Assembly: GCA_032622095.1 (NCBI GenBank)
Contig: CP136069.1
Coordinates: 72,315,319-72,379,318 of the forward strand
Direction of reading: 5' to 3'
Origin: Siphonodentalium dalli
Lineage: Eukaryota; Mollusca; Scaphopoda; Gadilida; Siphonodentaliidae
DNA: 64,000 nucleotides
Below are positions 31,743-43,469 of the stretch, in pieces; the stretch's first letter is position 1; each line of letters opens with the position of its first letter. The notes beneath the pieces are model-generated. The model did no database searches. It worked only from the letters and a program-made list of their open reading frames with translations, and was not told where the DNA came from. A program made the position numbers and the translations under genes.

Positions 31743-32164
31743 ATGACCCTTTCGGCCCTCCATATAGATGTTCCGTTGCGTAAACTGCCTTAACGAAGTA
31801 TGTGCATGACCACTCCAGCATGCGCTTTGAACAGTGCGACGATTGCTTCCAGAGTCCAGTGGCAGCAACGGCTATGTGATTCTGTGATTTTCTTTAGGCT
31901 GGCATCGAAGACTAAACGTCCATGGTAGTGATGTCACATTTTACAAACTGGTGCCGCCACTGGTGCGCGAAGCAAAGATCATTGAGTTGAGAAGAGCGGC
32001 GGCCAACAAACTGTGAAGAACTCGTCAAATTCATAAATGTTCTTACGTTTTTATTCTTGTTTTTATCTGCTTGATAAATAAATTATCGCTACCCAACTAA
32101 CCAATCTATCTCCCGACAACTCTTTGGCTTAGAGATCGAGAGAAGGGGAAAAAGAGGGAAACAG
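31743..32164. other. No gene seen
   Basis: More GC-rich than its surroundings, but I recognise no coding or repeat signal. Confidence 0.5.
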
Positions 32165-34329
32165 AAAGCATGCAAAAAGACACAAAAGAAAAACAACTTT
32201 CAAAATCTTCAAGAAATTGATTGGATGAACGTCATTGAATGTGACGACATAAATAGGGCTTGGCACATTTTCAAGGAAGCACTGTTATCCTTAATAAATG
32301 AAGTAGCTCCGATCAAAGAGGTCAGGATTAGGCGGAGTACGGATGACTGGATGGACGATGAAATTCTTTCCCATATAAAACAAAGAGACTCACTATTAAA
32401 TAAATTCAGGAAATCCAAAGATTTGGCTATTTTTGACTCGTACAAAACACTCAGAAACAAAGTCAACACCTTGTTAAAAATGCTAAACTGTCACATTTCA
32501 GAAATAAAATTGAGGAAAACAAAAACAACCCAAAAAACCTTTGGAAATCTCTTCAGAAACTTGGTACTCCTTCAAAAAAGGGCGCAAAGACAAATAATAG
32601 TGTAGGTCTAAAAATAGATGATGAAGTCTGTTTCAACAAACAGAGTATAGCTAAAGACTTTAACCTCTTTTTCTGTATTATAGCTAGTAACCTGGTTGCG
32701 AAACTTCCAAAAGCACCTGGTATATTTTGTAAAGAATCCATTATCAGATTCTATAAAGAGAAAATAGGATCAAAACAATTTCACATTTCGGTAATATCGG
32801 ATTCTGAAGTTTTGGAATTACTACAGAATTTAAGTCCATCCAAGGCCACCGGACCTGACCTCATTCCTGCAAGATTTCTAAGAGATGGTGCCCATATCCT
32901 TGCTTCTCCCCTGACTCATATTATAAATTTATCGATCCATCTGGGCCAGGTCCCAAATGAATTAAAAATGGCCAGGGTTGTACCCATATACAAGAAGGGT
33001 GACAAGACACAGGCTGGAAATTATCGTCCCGTATCAGTGCTAAATTTAGTATCCAAAGTTCTAGAGAAAATCGTTTACAAACAAATTGAAACATATCTAA
33101 CAAATGCAGAACTTCTATATGGCCATCAATCAGGCTTCAGACCTGGTTACTCCACAGATACTTGTCTCCTATATCTCACTGACCACATTCGTCAGGAAAT
33201 GGACAAAGGAAATATGACAGGAATGGTTCTAATTGATCTTCAGAAGGCTTTTGATACCGTCGACCATGAAATTTTACTGTCAAAACTTAGTGCAATTGGA
33301 TTTGATAAAATATCTCTGACATGGATGGAGTCTTATTTAACAAATAGAATGCAAGCAGTAGATATATATGGTAATCTATCCAAATTGGAACGCATCACCT
33401 GTGGAGTCCCTCAAGGATAAATCTTAGGCCCCCTTCTTTTCCTACTCTATGTGAACGATGCTAGCCAGGCTGTGGATTGTCACCTCCTTCTATATGCGGA
33501 TGACTCTGCCCTTTTGGTTTCAGGTTGTGATGTCCGCGCTATTGAGCAGAGGCTCAGTTCAGAAATGAATAAACTGAAATTATGGTTGGTTGACAACAAA
33601 TTGTCCTTACATTTAGGGAAAACAGAATCAATTCTGTTTGGGTCTGGAAAGAAACTTGTAAAACACTCTGAACTGAGGGTCTGCTGCGATGGCGTTGACA
33701 TCGCACCAACTAAATCTGTTAAATATCTGGGGGTGTTCCTCGATCAGAGGCTAAATGGTGAAATGATGGCAGAGCATGTTCTAAGAACATGTAAGGTAAA
33801 TGCAAAACTGAAATTTTTGTACAGAAAAGCAAACTATCTGAATGAAAAATGCAGAAAACTTCTAATTAGTGCTCTTATTCAATGTCATTTTGACTACTCA
33901 AGTGGTTTTTGGTTCTCTAGTCTGACAGTAAAAACCAAAAAGCGTCTTCAAACATCTCAAAACAGACTTGTCAGATTTATCATGAAACTAGATCGCATGA
34001 CTCATATTGGTTATAATGAATTTAAACATGTTAAATGGCTTCCAGTGAGTGATAGGGTAGACTTCAGAAAAATACTGATGGTACTAAAAATCTCGGAAAA
34101 GAAAGCTCCAGCATATCTAGATAATAATTTTATATTAGCTAGTACTCATTGTACATATGTAACTCGATCAGGGACCCTGAAATACTCATTACCCTCTGTA
34201 AAATCCAAGGGCATCCACAGTTTCTATTATACAGGAGCGAAACTGTGGAATGGTCTAGATAAAGTATACCATACTCGTGCCCCTTTTGATCTCAACACTG
34301 GAAATTTTGCATTAAACAACACCTACTAG
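32165..34329 (+). pseudogene. CR1/L2-like LINE ORF2, reverse transcriptase (broken)
   Basis: 5'-truncated LINE ORF2. It starts in the linker between endonuclease and reverse transcriptase (IDWMNVIECDDINRAW), with a frameshift near 32,470 into the frame that carries the RT domain. RT motifs in order: SPSKATGPDLIPARFL (from ~32,830), VPIYKKGDK, NYRPVSVL (~33,020), GFRPGYSTDTCLL, LIDLQKAFDTVDH (motif A, catalytic Asp), then GVPQG with TAA where Ser is expected (33,418-33,420). The frame resumes ILGPLLFLLYVND and LLLYADD (motif C, catalytic Asp pair, ~33,490), then NKLSLHLGKTE, VKYLGV and the C-terminal tail ending with TAG at 34,327. Only these two lesions were noticed, so the insertion is fairly young. 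The first 9.4 kb tandem unit begins at 34,307, inside its last codons. Confidence 0.9.
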
Positions 34330-34721
34330 AGAAATTGATGAAAAGAGAAGAAAATCCATTTGCCTTTTACTAGGAACAATCTATTTTATCATCTTTTAAC
34401 TAGAATTTCCTCAATACAGCAGTTCAATTTATATTGTAATGTACGATGACAGTATTTGGCCAGTTGCATATATTGTTACTGCTGCCTGTATTTCGGGTTT
34501 CCATCTTTCGGTCATGGACAGACCAGTCCAAAACCGGCCATACATGGCAGTGGTGCGTATATGCAGGTGGCGAAGGGCTGTTGAAGTGGGTCACCCTATT
34601 TACCGAGAACAACCGAGAACAAGGTTTAAAATGCCTTATATACATTAAATATAGTGTTTTATTTGAAATATCTACAGTAGACATCAATATTTTCATTTAA
34701 ATGTTTACTTTTATGCATTTA

Positions 34722-35767
34722 CAGGGCCTGACCCAGCCCGTTTTCGACTCCGGTATACCGGGTTTGGAGACATTGAGTTTGGGCGCCCAAACAAATTGAA
34801 GGCAAAAAAAAACAAAACAAAAAACAAATTGTTTTGTTTTGTTTTTAAATTCAGGTCCCAATTCATATTATAACAAGATACACAGCATTTATGTATTTAT
34901 ATATATTGACATAAGACATTTAAGTTTACAAAAAGATTTAAGTTTAACAGTTGGAATCATACTGTAAAGTATTTTGGTTCTATCTAGCTTTCATCTGTGA
35001 AAACTTCAAATAGTTCAGCCTTCAGACTTTAGTATTTCAATCAAATTAAAGCGAAATTACACAATACAGTATAGGAACAGTGACAAATTGATCAAATCAA
35101 CCTGGTTATCAGGTGGGATCTCATAATACCAAATGAATAATTAACGTAGAGATTAGTTCTAATTACTAGGGCCCTAACATATACCGGTATATCAATTGGA
35201 AACAAATAGAACAACACAACATAATTTTGAGAGTGTTTAACTACAAACCTAGAAATAAAAAATAATGAAAAATGTTGCAGGACTGTTCATTCTATCTTTT
35301 TCATCTCAGTCATACAGTGAGGCATATTATACATTATTAGATTATATTATGCATTATTATGATAATATATTAATCTGTTATCATTATGTGTGTTTGTTTA
35401 ATTCTGTTAAAAACAATGTTATCTTGTAAGTTGAAATAAATATGTTGGTTCATTGTGTCTTTTCTTTTGTGTATAAATATAAATTGAGTTCATGTATTAA
35501 ATGAATTTTGTTTTCTAGCTTAAGTGACTCTGGTCATATTAATAGCTACTGAAAGTATAAAATTCTCTTTGGTTAAAAAATGAAAATCATCCTTCAGATA
35601 TGCCCAAGATCACCTTCAGAGCATTGAAATTTCAAAAAAATTCCCGGGGGAGGCCCCAATGAGAGGGGCAACCCCTCTCATACTCTCCCTGGCTCCTGCC
35701 TTTGGCAGTTGGCGATGACATTCGGTCATCGGGAGGTGTCCCCAAATAAAACCTGGATCAGGCCCTG
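34722..35767. mobile_element. CAGGG-ended element nested in the MULE, unit 1
   Basis: Ends CAGGGCCTGACCCAG and complement of CAGGGCCTGATCCAG. The 5 bp ATTTA abuts both ends (34,717-34,721 and 35,768-35,772). hAT-like termini; the 5 bp duplication suggests a hAT5-type group (inference). It holds an A/C-rich stretch near 34,805 and no transposase. Confidence 0.65.
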
Positions 35768-36032
35768 ATTTAACCGACATATTGTTAACAAACTGTAAGC
35801 GCCACCGAGCGACGATCTCGTTTAACACACAGCGTATCGGCTTAATTAGTTAAGCTTGTTCTCGGTTTGTAGTGTCTTCTCGGTTTGACACGAATTTAAA
35901 CTTCCATCAGCTTTTATCCGGGCTTTGGACCGGCAGACAACGTGCCCCTATGTTTTGTTTAAAGTGCTTGTGCTGTTTCACTTATTACAGCACTCGAGCT
36001 CCACCATTTGAGACTCGGCACATTTACCCCAT

Positions 36033-36350
36033 CTAAGGGGGGTGTGTGACATTGCCCTTTGGGACTTTTAGACGTTTTAGACGTCTATCTCTTCGTTCCG
36101 GTGGCAAGTTTACCCAAATTTGATGTCTTACTATGAATTTTTCCGCTAACTGAAAGTCACCAGTTGAGTGCAACGCACTTCTAATATCCCTGAGTTGATC
36201 ATTTACAATTTCATAAAGTCTGTCAGTTAAGTCTGGGAGTTTTAATATTTTCCAATCGGTTGATAATTTAATAATATTATTCATTGATTCACAATTGTTA
36301 TTAGTCCAAAATTTAGGAATATTTTTATTTTGCTTTCGGGCGTCAAATAT
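36033..36350 (-). pseudogene. MULE transposase C-terminal fragment, unit 1
   Basis: Open frame of about 100 residues. It reads FWTNNNCESMNNIIK, then WKILKLPDLTDRLYEIV and DQLRDIRSAL. The WTNN(N)xESMN block followed by a P(D/x)L..L..IV..Q..DI helix is characteristic of the region after the DDE core in animal MULE transposases. A stop lies just upstream of the fragment, and the central part of the core is missing between this piece and the one at 36,703-36,978, so the element is internally deleted. Confidence 0.75.
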
Positions 36351-36702
36351 TTAAGTTCGTAATTTCGGCATGAATGAATTTGTCAAATATCGTCTGTTTC
36401 GCGTAAGTATGTCAGCTTCTGTCTCATCGTATGTCTGCCATTGTCAATTGTCGTCAGAAGTCCAGTCTTTGTATTGAAAACCTTATTGATTATTTTTGCA
36501 CAGTCTCGTCATTGTCGGTCTTTTTTATATTACGGAGAAGATTGTCCTTAAGATGGCGTGTGCATAGTGTATGCGTACTGTTTGGAAAACAAGATGTTAT
36601 GGCATTCACAAGTTACAATTCATCACCAGTTCCAAATGTTACTTTATCTTGTGAAATGCCTGCTAATTTACTTGATAAATAAGATAAAAACCGATGGTAA
36701 GA

Positions 36703-36978
36703 TTAAAAAGTACCATCCCAATGCAACAATAAAGGTCCTAAAAGTATTGGTGGATCTGAAGTTGATTTCCTCATAATATTAGGGTTTTTAAAAATAATAG
36801 TTGTTACATAGCAAGATGCAAGATTAAATGTTCCGTCGATACCAATTATAGATCCAGTTTCAATTGCTGATTTGAGAAGTAGGATTTGTTCTTCCAAGTG
36901 ACAGATTACAGAAGGTGTTTTTTTTGCATCAGTTGTAATTATTTCTTTACTATATTTCTCACCTACAATGTTATGCAC
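36703..36978 (-). pseudogene. MULE transposase DDE N-terminal fragment, unit 1
   Basis: 91-residue frame containing IIGIDGTFNLASCYVTTIIF and then PPILLGPLLLHWDGTF. D-x-TFN with a following beta strand and the (P)xxLGPxLLH block are the first catalytic Asp segment of MULE transposases. The frame ends in a stop shortly after LLHWDGTF. The upstream DNA-binding part is missing. No catalytic second Asp or Glu segment is seen. Confidence 0.75.
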
Positions 36979-37319
36979 TCACACATCGCAGTGATTAACA
37001 AACAGTAACACATATTAGTGTACACAACTCAATTAATTCTAATCACCAAACAGACCCAGGTCCCGTTAATTAACACTAATTAGGCACGACTCATGCCTTT
37101 GTGTTAACGCCAGCCGAGAACATGGCGGCGACGTTTCAAGTTCTCGGTATACGTAAAATAACTACATATATGTCATTTAAATGGTCAAATATGGTACAAT
37201 ATCTACTTAAGAGTGATATATACACTATACTTGGACATTATTATGACTTATTTATTAATTTTGGACTTGTTCTCGGTTGTTCTCGGTTGTTCTCGGTAAA
37301 TAGGAGGGCCGGTTGAAGT

Positions 37320-37870
37320 TACATTACTTGCGTATTGACTTATTTTATTAGCTTTTCCTCTCCATATAAGTCTCGTTCTGAAATGGCTTTTATTTAATTT
37401 ATATTTTAAATACTTTTATACATTGTGCTCCGAAGTTTTGAACTTCTCTCACTGCCCATGTGCCGTAAGCCACCAGGGACCGCAATGGAATTAAGTTCTC
37501 ATTTAGAGAACTTTTTGCGTTATCCCTGATGGTCTCAGGTCACATGAGTATTTCTATTTTTATACAGATTTCTGCCACATAATTTACCTTATATTCTGAC
37601 GGCAACCTCTATAAAATAAAATGAATTAATTCTTGAGAAAATTGATAAATCCTCTTACGGTATATATCAATTATTTACACAGTCTAAGTTCTAACTGTCT
37701 CATCAGAACCCAACATATTATAACATATTTATATTTAATATAAACTATTATAATTATAATACTAGTATGTATATTCTGTTGTGTATTATATTGATTCAAC
37801 GTGTAAACATACCCATAATATGTATTCATGTAAACCTGAACTATCAAAATAAAATCTAATCTAATCTAAC
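37320..37870 (+). repeat. Possible LINE 3' UTR and tail, unit 1
   Basis: Non-coding sequence ending AAAATCTAATCTAATCTAAC (37,851-37,870). A short tandem tail after AATAAAAT is typical of CR1/L2-group LINE 3' ends. Whether it belongs to the LINE at 32 kb, split by the MULE, is inference. Confidence 0.4.
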
Positions 37871-37897
37871 TTAAATGAATGATTATCCCTTGGAGTC

Positions 37898-37952
37898 GGA
37901 CGAGCTGGCCCCGGTCGACTGGATCGAGTTGGCTCTGAGACGAGCTGGCCCA
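37898..37952. repeat. CGAGCTGGCCC repeat cluster, unit 1
   Basis: ACGAGCTGGCCC twice with GAGTTGGCTCTGAG between. Inverted relative of 26,858-26,945. Confidence 0.6.
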
Positions 37953-38408
37953 TTTCCTTCTGTGAAGCTTCACGTGCGGTCTAACTAATGTAATTAAAAA
38001 ATTGCATTGCTCATTTGGCACTTGTGCCCGACCTGATCACTGACTGACTGAGTGAATGTCAACATTGACTGGCACATTCAACTTCAGTCTTCACTGTCTT
38101 CAGTCTTCAAATTCAAATTCAAGCTGTCAACTGGTCAAGACTCAAGTTCAACAGCAACAATTTTTTTAAGTTTTATGAAGATTGGATTATAAATTCAAAA
38201 GTGGAAAGCTGAGCGGTAACCACAAACCTGTACTCACCTTTCTTTTGTTTAATTTGAGGGAAATGTCGAGAAAACGAAATCGTTTTCATCTTTTCGAAAT
38301 TCGCACCAAAGTTCGGGTAGAAGATAAACGACACTTGGTCTATATAACGAGAGAAACCGATGGATGTAAAAACTCCGGAAGCTAACTTCCAATGTTGATA
38401 CACAAAAC

Positions 38409-40503
38409 GGGACACACATAAGCTTTAATAGTTGTAGTCCGAGCCCGAGTCCAGTAAAATGTGCAGTTGGGATTTTCAATTTCGTTTATTGTCGATAATA
38501 TAATTCTAATAGTGATGAATTTTGGTTTGTTGTAAGTTATGCCAATTACAAATAAAAAAAATCTAAAAAGATAATTTGTAAGTCTTATATTTCAACTTTT
38601 ATCGACATTTTTCGTTCTCCAGCACACTAAAAGTTGTTTATAGTTGGAATCAGCCGAGCCGGCCACCGAATCGCTAATTAGCTGTTAATTGCTATTGTTA
38701 GGCGGCTGATTGGATTAAGTCAGTGGTGGGTCACATGAAGATCAAAGGACAAGTAGTGGGGAATAAAAACAAACAATTACTTTTTATTAAGCAATATATG
38801 AAGGTTTAGCAATTTTAAAGATTACTCTTTAGGAGAAAGTGTGTGGCCCTGAAAAGGGCCGTTTTTTTTTATCTTGACTTCCATTATCTTCGCCATGAAC
38901 TGCACCTGAAATTATAAACTTGAAAAACATTAATAACACCTGAAATAAAACGTGATATTAGTACATTATTAATATATTATTTACATAATGACACTATAAT
39001 AATCCGACTGATGTCTACCTCGTTTTCCGATACGTAGCTACACGTACACGTTCAGCGTGCGTCACTAATGGTGACTGGCCTCAAGGTGAGTTACATGTAG
39101 GCATCAGTTAAATTATAATATATATCAACATTTAAATAATCATGATTAGAATCCTACTTATGTCCTCGTTTTCCGATACCAAGGAACTCCACGTTCAGCG
39201 TGTGCCACTAACGGTGACTGATCCCAAGGTTAGTTGGACTGAAGGGGTCGCTCTCACCAAAAAAAGTGCTGAAGGGTACACAGGGCTTGAAAATGTGCTG
39301 ATGGGTACACAGGGTTTGTGATCGGCACAAACACCATTACTTAAATTGTGTTTATGAAAGTCTGGCGCCCATTACCAGTTTGTATTCAGTACATTTTAAT
39401 ATTCATCGGAACGTAAACAATTATTCTCTAACAGAAATCATCGCAGATTCGAAAACTGAATATCCCTCAGAACGACATTTCAAACCCTGTGTACCCTTCA
39501 GCACATTTTGAAAATCCAGTGTACCCTTCAGCACTTTTTTGGGTGAGAGTGACCCCTTCAGTGTTAGTTGGGCATAAGTAGGATTCATCATGTATAGCAA
39601 TAAACCTAATTTATAATTTTGATCAAACTGAACAACTGATGCATATATAACTCTGGGGTTCACCTGTACACATATATGGTGTACGTTCCCATGTCTCACA
39701 ATCCTCCTTAGAGCATTCGACCATGTCATCAAATAAATTTGGCAAACGGCATTTATCACAATCTAGTTCCAATTCACACGTTAATACATGGCTGTCCAAC
39801 TCCACGTCGAAGCTGGCGGCAGGAACAACAGGGCTGGAATCCTGTTCCCTTACTCCGCTCGCCTCGATGACGACAACAGGGACCTCCGGCAGATCAACGG
39901 AGTCCCTGTTAGCTGTAGTGATGTCGTCTGACTCCAAGCGGGTCGGGTTGTCTGGGCGTCTCTAAGGAGAGCTGTAACTCACACAAAAATATCGCTCATG
40001 TGTGTGTTTGCATAACACGCATACGTGTAAACAACTCTGTGGTAAGTATTCAGTTATAAGTATTCATCTTTTTAAAAACACATTCCTGTGCGTGATATCA
40101 TGATCTCACTTGTTACAACAAGTAACTGTATAAACAGTACTTTGATTATATTTCACTATAAGTTGCAAACACTCTTGTCTTAACTCATAAATCCATTGAT
40201 TTGAGCCGCCAACATATTCCTAACAATAGCAATTAACAGCTTATTAGCGACTCGGCGGCCGGCTCGGCTGATTCCAACTACAACTTTTAGTGTGCTGGAG
40301 AACGAAAAATGTCGATAAAAGTTGAAATATATGACTTACAAATTATCTTTTTTTATTTGTAATTGGCATAACTTACCACAAACCAAAATTCATCACTATT
40401 GGAATTATATTAACGACAATAAACGAAATTGAAAATCCCAACTACACATTTTACTGGACTCGGACTCGGGCTCGGGCTCGGACTACAACTATTAGTGTGT
40501 CCC
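38409..40503. mobile_element. Long-TIR transposon with 8 bp duplication, unit 1
   Basis: 2,095 bp starting GGGACACAC and ending GTGTGTCCC. Inverted arms are ~290 bp (38,409-38,705 and 40,205-40,503), with CACAAAAC on both sides (38,401-38,408 and 40,504-40,511). Long inverted arms plus an 8 bp duplication fit a Mutator-like or hAT-like element; I cannot choose. Inside: an 80 bp direct repeat (39,014-39,092 and 39,166-39,243), a nested inverted pair (39,235-39,312 and 39,465-39,575) and a zinc-finger ORF. Confidence 0.8.
39623..39937 (-). CDS. Zinc-finger-like ORF in the long-TIR element, unit 1
   Basis: 104-residue frame from ATG at 39,935-39,937. The first ~50 residues are acidic with a Val/Pro-rich stretch. 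The C-terminal half has a cysteine pattern CDKC-x11-CSKEDC-x4-W...C...CISC resembling a PHD finger (C-x2-C, C-x4-C, aromatic W, C-x2-C), but the usual His before the fifth Cys is not evident. No transposase core is seen in the element. It may be the tail of a lost transposase or accessory protein. The nested inverted-repeat element lies just downstream on this strand. Function unknown; low confidence that it is expressed. Confidence 0.4.
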   Translation of the reverse strand: MESDDITTANRDSVDLPEVPVVVIEASGVREQDSSPVVPAASFDVELDSHVLTCELELDCDKCRLPNLFDDMVECSKEDCETWERTPYMCTGEPQSYICISCSV

Positions 40504-40511
40504 CACAAAAC

Positions 40512-41260
40512 AGCTATATATACCGGATATGCGGGGAATACAGAAGTCGGCCCCGCACAAAGTCGGCCCCATATGAAGACGGCCCCCATGCGAAGACGGC
40601 CCCAAACTAAGTCGGCCCAATAATATATAACAGCACCATTGTTTAAAATAATTCTTTATTTTATGATATGATATATGAAACTGATAATAATAATTACAAA
40701 ATAACATAACAAATTAATTGTTTTTGGACCAATTTAAGTCTAATATTATCCAAATAACGGTCAAATGTTTGGACTCAAAATGGTCACTGGGTCGTCCGGT
40801 CCACTGTGTCAGTCTGTGTGTGGACGCGCGGAAGGGAACGCATGTTGGTGGTATTAAACTGTTGTGAACAAAAGCCGCTCACCTCAGACTTACGAAGGTA
40901 CGTATATTGTCATTACGCGCGCCGCATGTATACTACTGTACAAATTCTTGTTTGGCCTAGGCGCTGCCATGCGCAGGGGGTTATATTTATAGAATGTTAA
41001 TTATTGGGACACATTAAAAGTTGTAGTGCGACCCCGATTGCGAGCTGTAGTGCGACCCCGATGCCGAGCGCGGTGTAGTTTGATTGATTGATTTATTTTT
41101 GATATAAAGACATACACGTATATTGTTTTAACAGGTTACAAATATAATAAATTACAAGCAGATAAAAAGGAGTTTTTAACATAATTTCAGTTGTTAAGCT
41201 ATATAAGAAATCGCAAATTTTGAAACAAAAATGAGGCTGTAAAGAAGTCAAAGTGAATAC
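40512..41260. repeat. GTCGGCCCC microrepeats and a minus-strand LINE-type tail, unit 1
   Basis: 40,553-40,621 has five loose copies of AAG(T/A)CGGCCCC. 41,022-41,072 has two copies of GTAGTGCGACCCCGAT. TGATTGATTGATTT at 41,081-41,094 reads as an (AATC)n tail after AATAAA on the minus strand, suggesting a LINE 3' end running leftward. Confidence 0.5.
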
Positions 41261-41771
41261 CAATAGTATGATGGCTGAAATTTAGAAAAAAAATCGTAGA
41301 GTACATGTACGGCTATAGATATCGGGGATGGCACAAAAAGCACTCGAAGGCTTAATTCCATTGTGGTCTCCTGATATGCTACCGGCCACGAGGCAGACAA
41401 TATAGTTACCACAAAATTCTCCATTTTGATACTAAACAAATAATGGTAATGACATCAATGTTAATATATTGATATTTTACATTGATAAAGCCATCATCAA
41501 TGTGGATAAAATAATTTATCATCATAAGTGCTACATTTACAAGTAATCTTATGATTGTGAATATGTTTATTTTAAAAGAAATGATCTTTTCACCGACCAG
41601 GTGGATGAGACGCCTGGCAGATCCATTTAACATAACAAGTCTGACACTCGTCTCATTCACCGGGTCTATGAATACGTACTGACCGATATAATATTATATT
41701 AATATTAGTGCTGCTGCAAGAGGTGCCTGTGTCGGTTCGGTGACTTTGTAAATGATGGATACGCACCACTG

Positions 41772-41872
41772 CATATACGCACCACTGCCATGTATGGCCG
41801 GTTTTGGACTGGTCTGTCCATGACCGAAAGATGGAAACCCGAAATACAGGCAGCAGTAACAATATATGCAGA
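41772..41872 (-). repeat. Inverted copy of 34,463-34,565 within unit 1
   Basis: About 100 bp, essentially identical to the segment just before the MULE but inverted (TGGCCGGTTTTGGACTGGTC here). Confidence 0.85.
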
Positions 41873-42347
41873 GATGAGTAATTGATTGGCAAAATTTTGG
41901 TCACAGTTTCAATTCAGTAGTACAGAAAGGGATCTTCCTCTCGGTCCTTCAGTTTAGATAAGAGATGTTTTTTTATGCAAAATTTCCATAATTACAATCA
42001 TGAGTATATAATATATTATCTTGAGCGCGTTACCATTTCTGACTATGGTTTTCTTGTATGTTTCCTTCAATTATGTAAAAAAAAAAATCCCAGCCTGACT
42101 GCCAACCTGCCTCGATGAGCGGTGCGTCCCACTACATGGTTCGTACTAATTTGGTGTCAGTGTTGTGTCTAATTCTCTGTAAATTAAGGTTGAACATCCT
42201 ATTTTCGCCGCGCTAAAACACGTCACCTTTGCGACCAAAAGCACATTCCCCAAACTATACGATGTCGTATTCAGTAACAAAGACATGTTTTGAATGCCTT
42301 AATATCCCACTGAAAGTCACGCGTATATACGATATATCGTTTGGGCC

Positions 42348-42714
42348 ATGTTCCCTGTATTTTTCGATATACGAGCCCGAGCTGTAAGATGGATCAAAAA
42401 TGAATATTCAAGATATGAAAGTGTTTCAGCCATGACATCAGACCTAAATTTAAAATCATTATCATCTAGAAGGACCATCTCACAACTATGTCTCTTTCAA
42501 AAAACCAGTCATAACCATGTAGCAATGCAAATTCCATCCTATCTTGAGAAACCGACTAGAAAAATGCGATACCACCATGAGGGAACATTCCGCCGCATTC
42601 ACACAGGCCCAAATTATTTCAGATTCTCATTCTTTCCAGCAACTGCAATTCTTTGGAACAGTCTATATCCCGACCTGATCACATGCACTCTCCGATCCTG
42701 ACACATTCAGGAAG
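42348..42714 (+). pseudogene. LINE reverse transcriptase C-terminal fragment, unit 1
   Basis: 117-residue frame. It begins about where LINE ORF2 has an AARxV(x)NxYSRYxSV segment (RAVRWIKNEYSRYESVSAM). It continues LNLKSLSSRRT and LCLFQKTSHNHVAMQIPSYL, then FRFSFFPATAILWNSL, the conserved C-terminal motif of CR1/Jockey-group ORF2. RT core motifs are absent, so it is a 5'-truncated piece. The family differs from the 32 kb LINE. A TGA ends it at about 42,702. Confidence 0.75.
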
Positions 42715-43469
42715 AGTGTGTATCAGCAAATCACATAACTGGCTCATATCTGATCATTCTTTTAACTTGATGTTTTTAAACTATTTTAAATTCTCCTCTG
42801 TAACATAAATCTAAAGCTTAACTATTCTATCTCTCAATACTCTCCTTTCTTCTTCTCATGCTAACCTACTTGCACTGACGCGCACTGGACATAATCTCCG
42901 AAAGGAAGTCTCCAGAACCTGCAGATAGATTGATAGATTTCAAATCGTGGTGATCCAACAGAATTGAACGTCTTGTACAATCGGCCAAACAGGAATTGAA
43001 CGCCTGGTATTTTTTTCTTATTTTTATTGAACGTTTGGTAAACTTTCGAGCACACCATGCAAACAGCCTAGATTATGGCCAGTAAAATCAGGTTGCACCA
43101 TTCTAACTTTATTTTCACATGCCAGAAATGTAGATTTCGAAATTTCAACAACCAAATTGCTACTGGTGCTAAGAAATGTTTATTAAAATGGTGTCCCAGT
43201 CGAGATCTGAGATGCATTAGAGTCATGTATTTATACACTAATATGCGGGGCCGGGTCCCTGGCATGGCTCATTTTTGGGTAATATGGTGTCGAGTACCGT
43301 CGCGGGGTTGTTGTTTCAGTCGCAACCTTTGCCCTATCGCGGTTATATACAAACTCACGACTCAACATTGATATGTTATCACTGAGTTTGTTCACTACGA
43401 ACTGTGGTCAGTAACAATTATGATATATAAGATGAAATATTTCTCATGTTATATCATCAAAATTGTCAC

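Larger units (their letters stand above)
34588..37311 (-). mobile_element. MULE (Mutator-like) element remnant, unit 1
   Basis: 2,724 bp flanked by the 8 bp direct repeat GTTGAAGT (34,580-34,587 and 37,312-37,319). Ends share CCTATTTACCGAGAACAACC and contain two (left) or three (right) tandem copies of CCGAGAACAA. Inside are MULE transposase fragments on the minus strand and a nested CAGGG-ended element. An 8 bp duplication with MULE coding remnants supports Mutator. Confidence 0.8.

Noticed and set aside
34439-34700. Small overlapping frames on both strands, duplicated near 43.86-44.12 kb
   Set aside because: Their perfect conservation reflects the recent 9.4 kb duplication, not coding constraint; three frames are open over the same bases.
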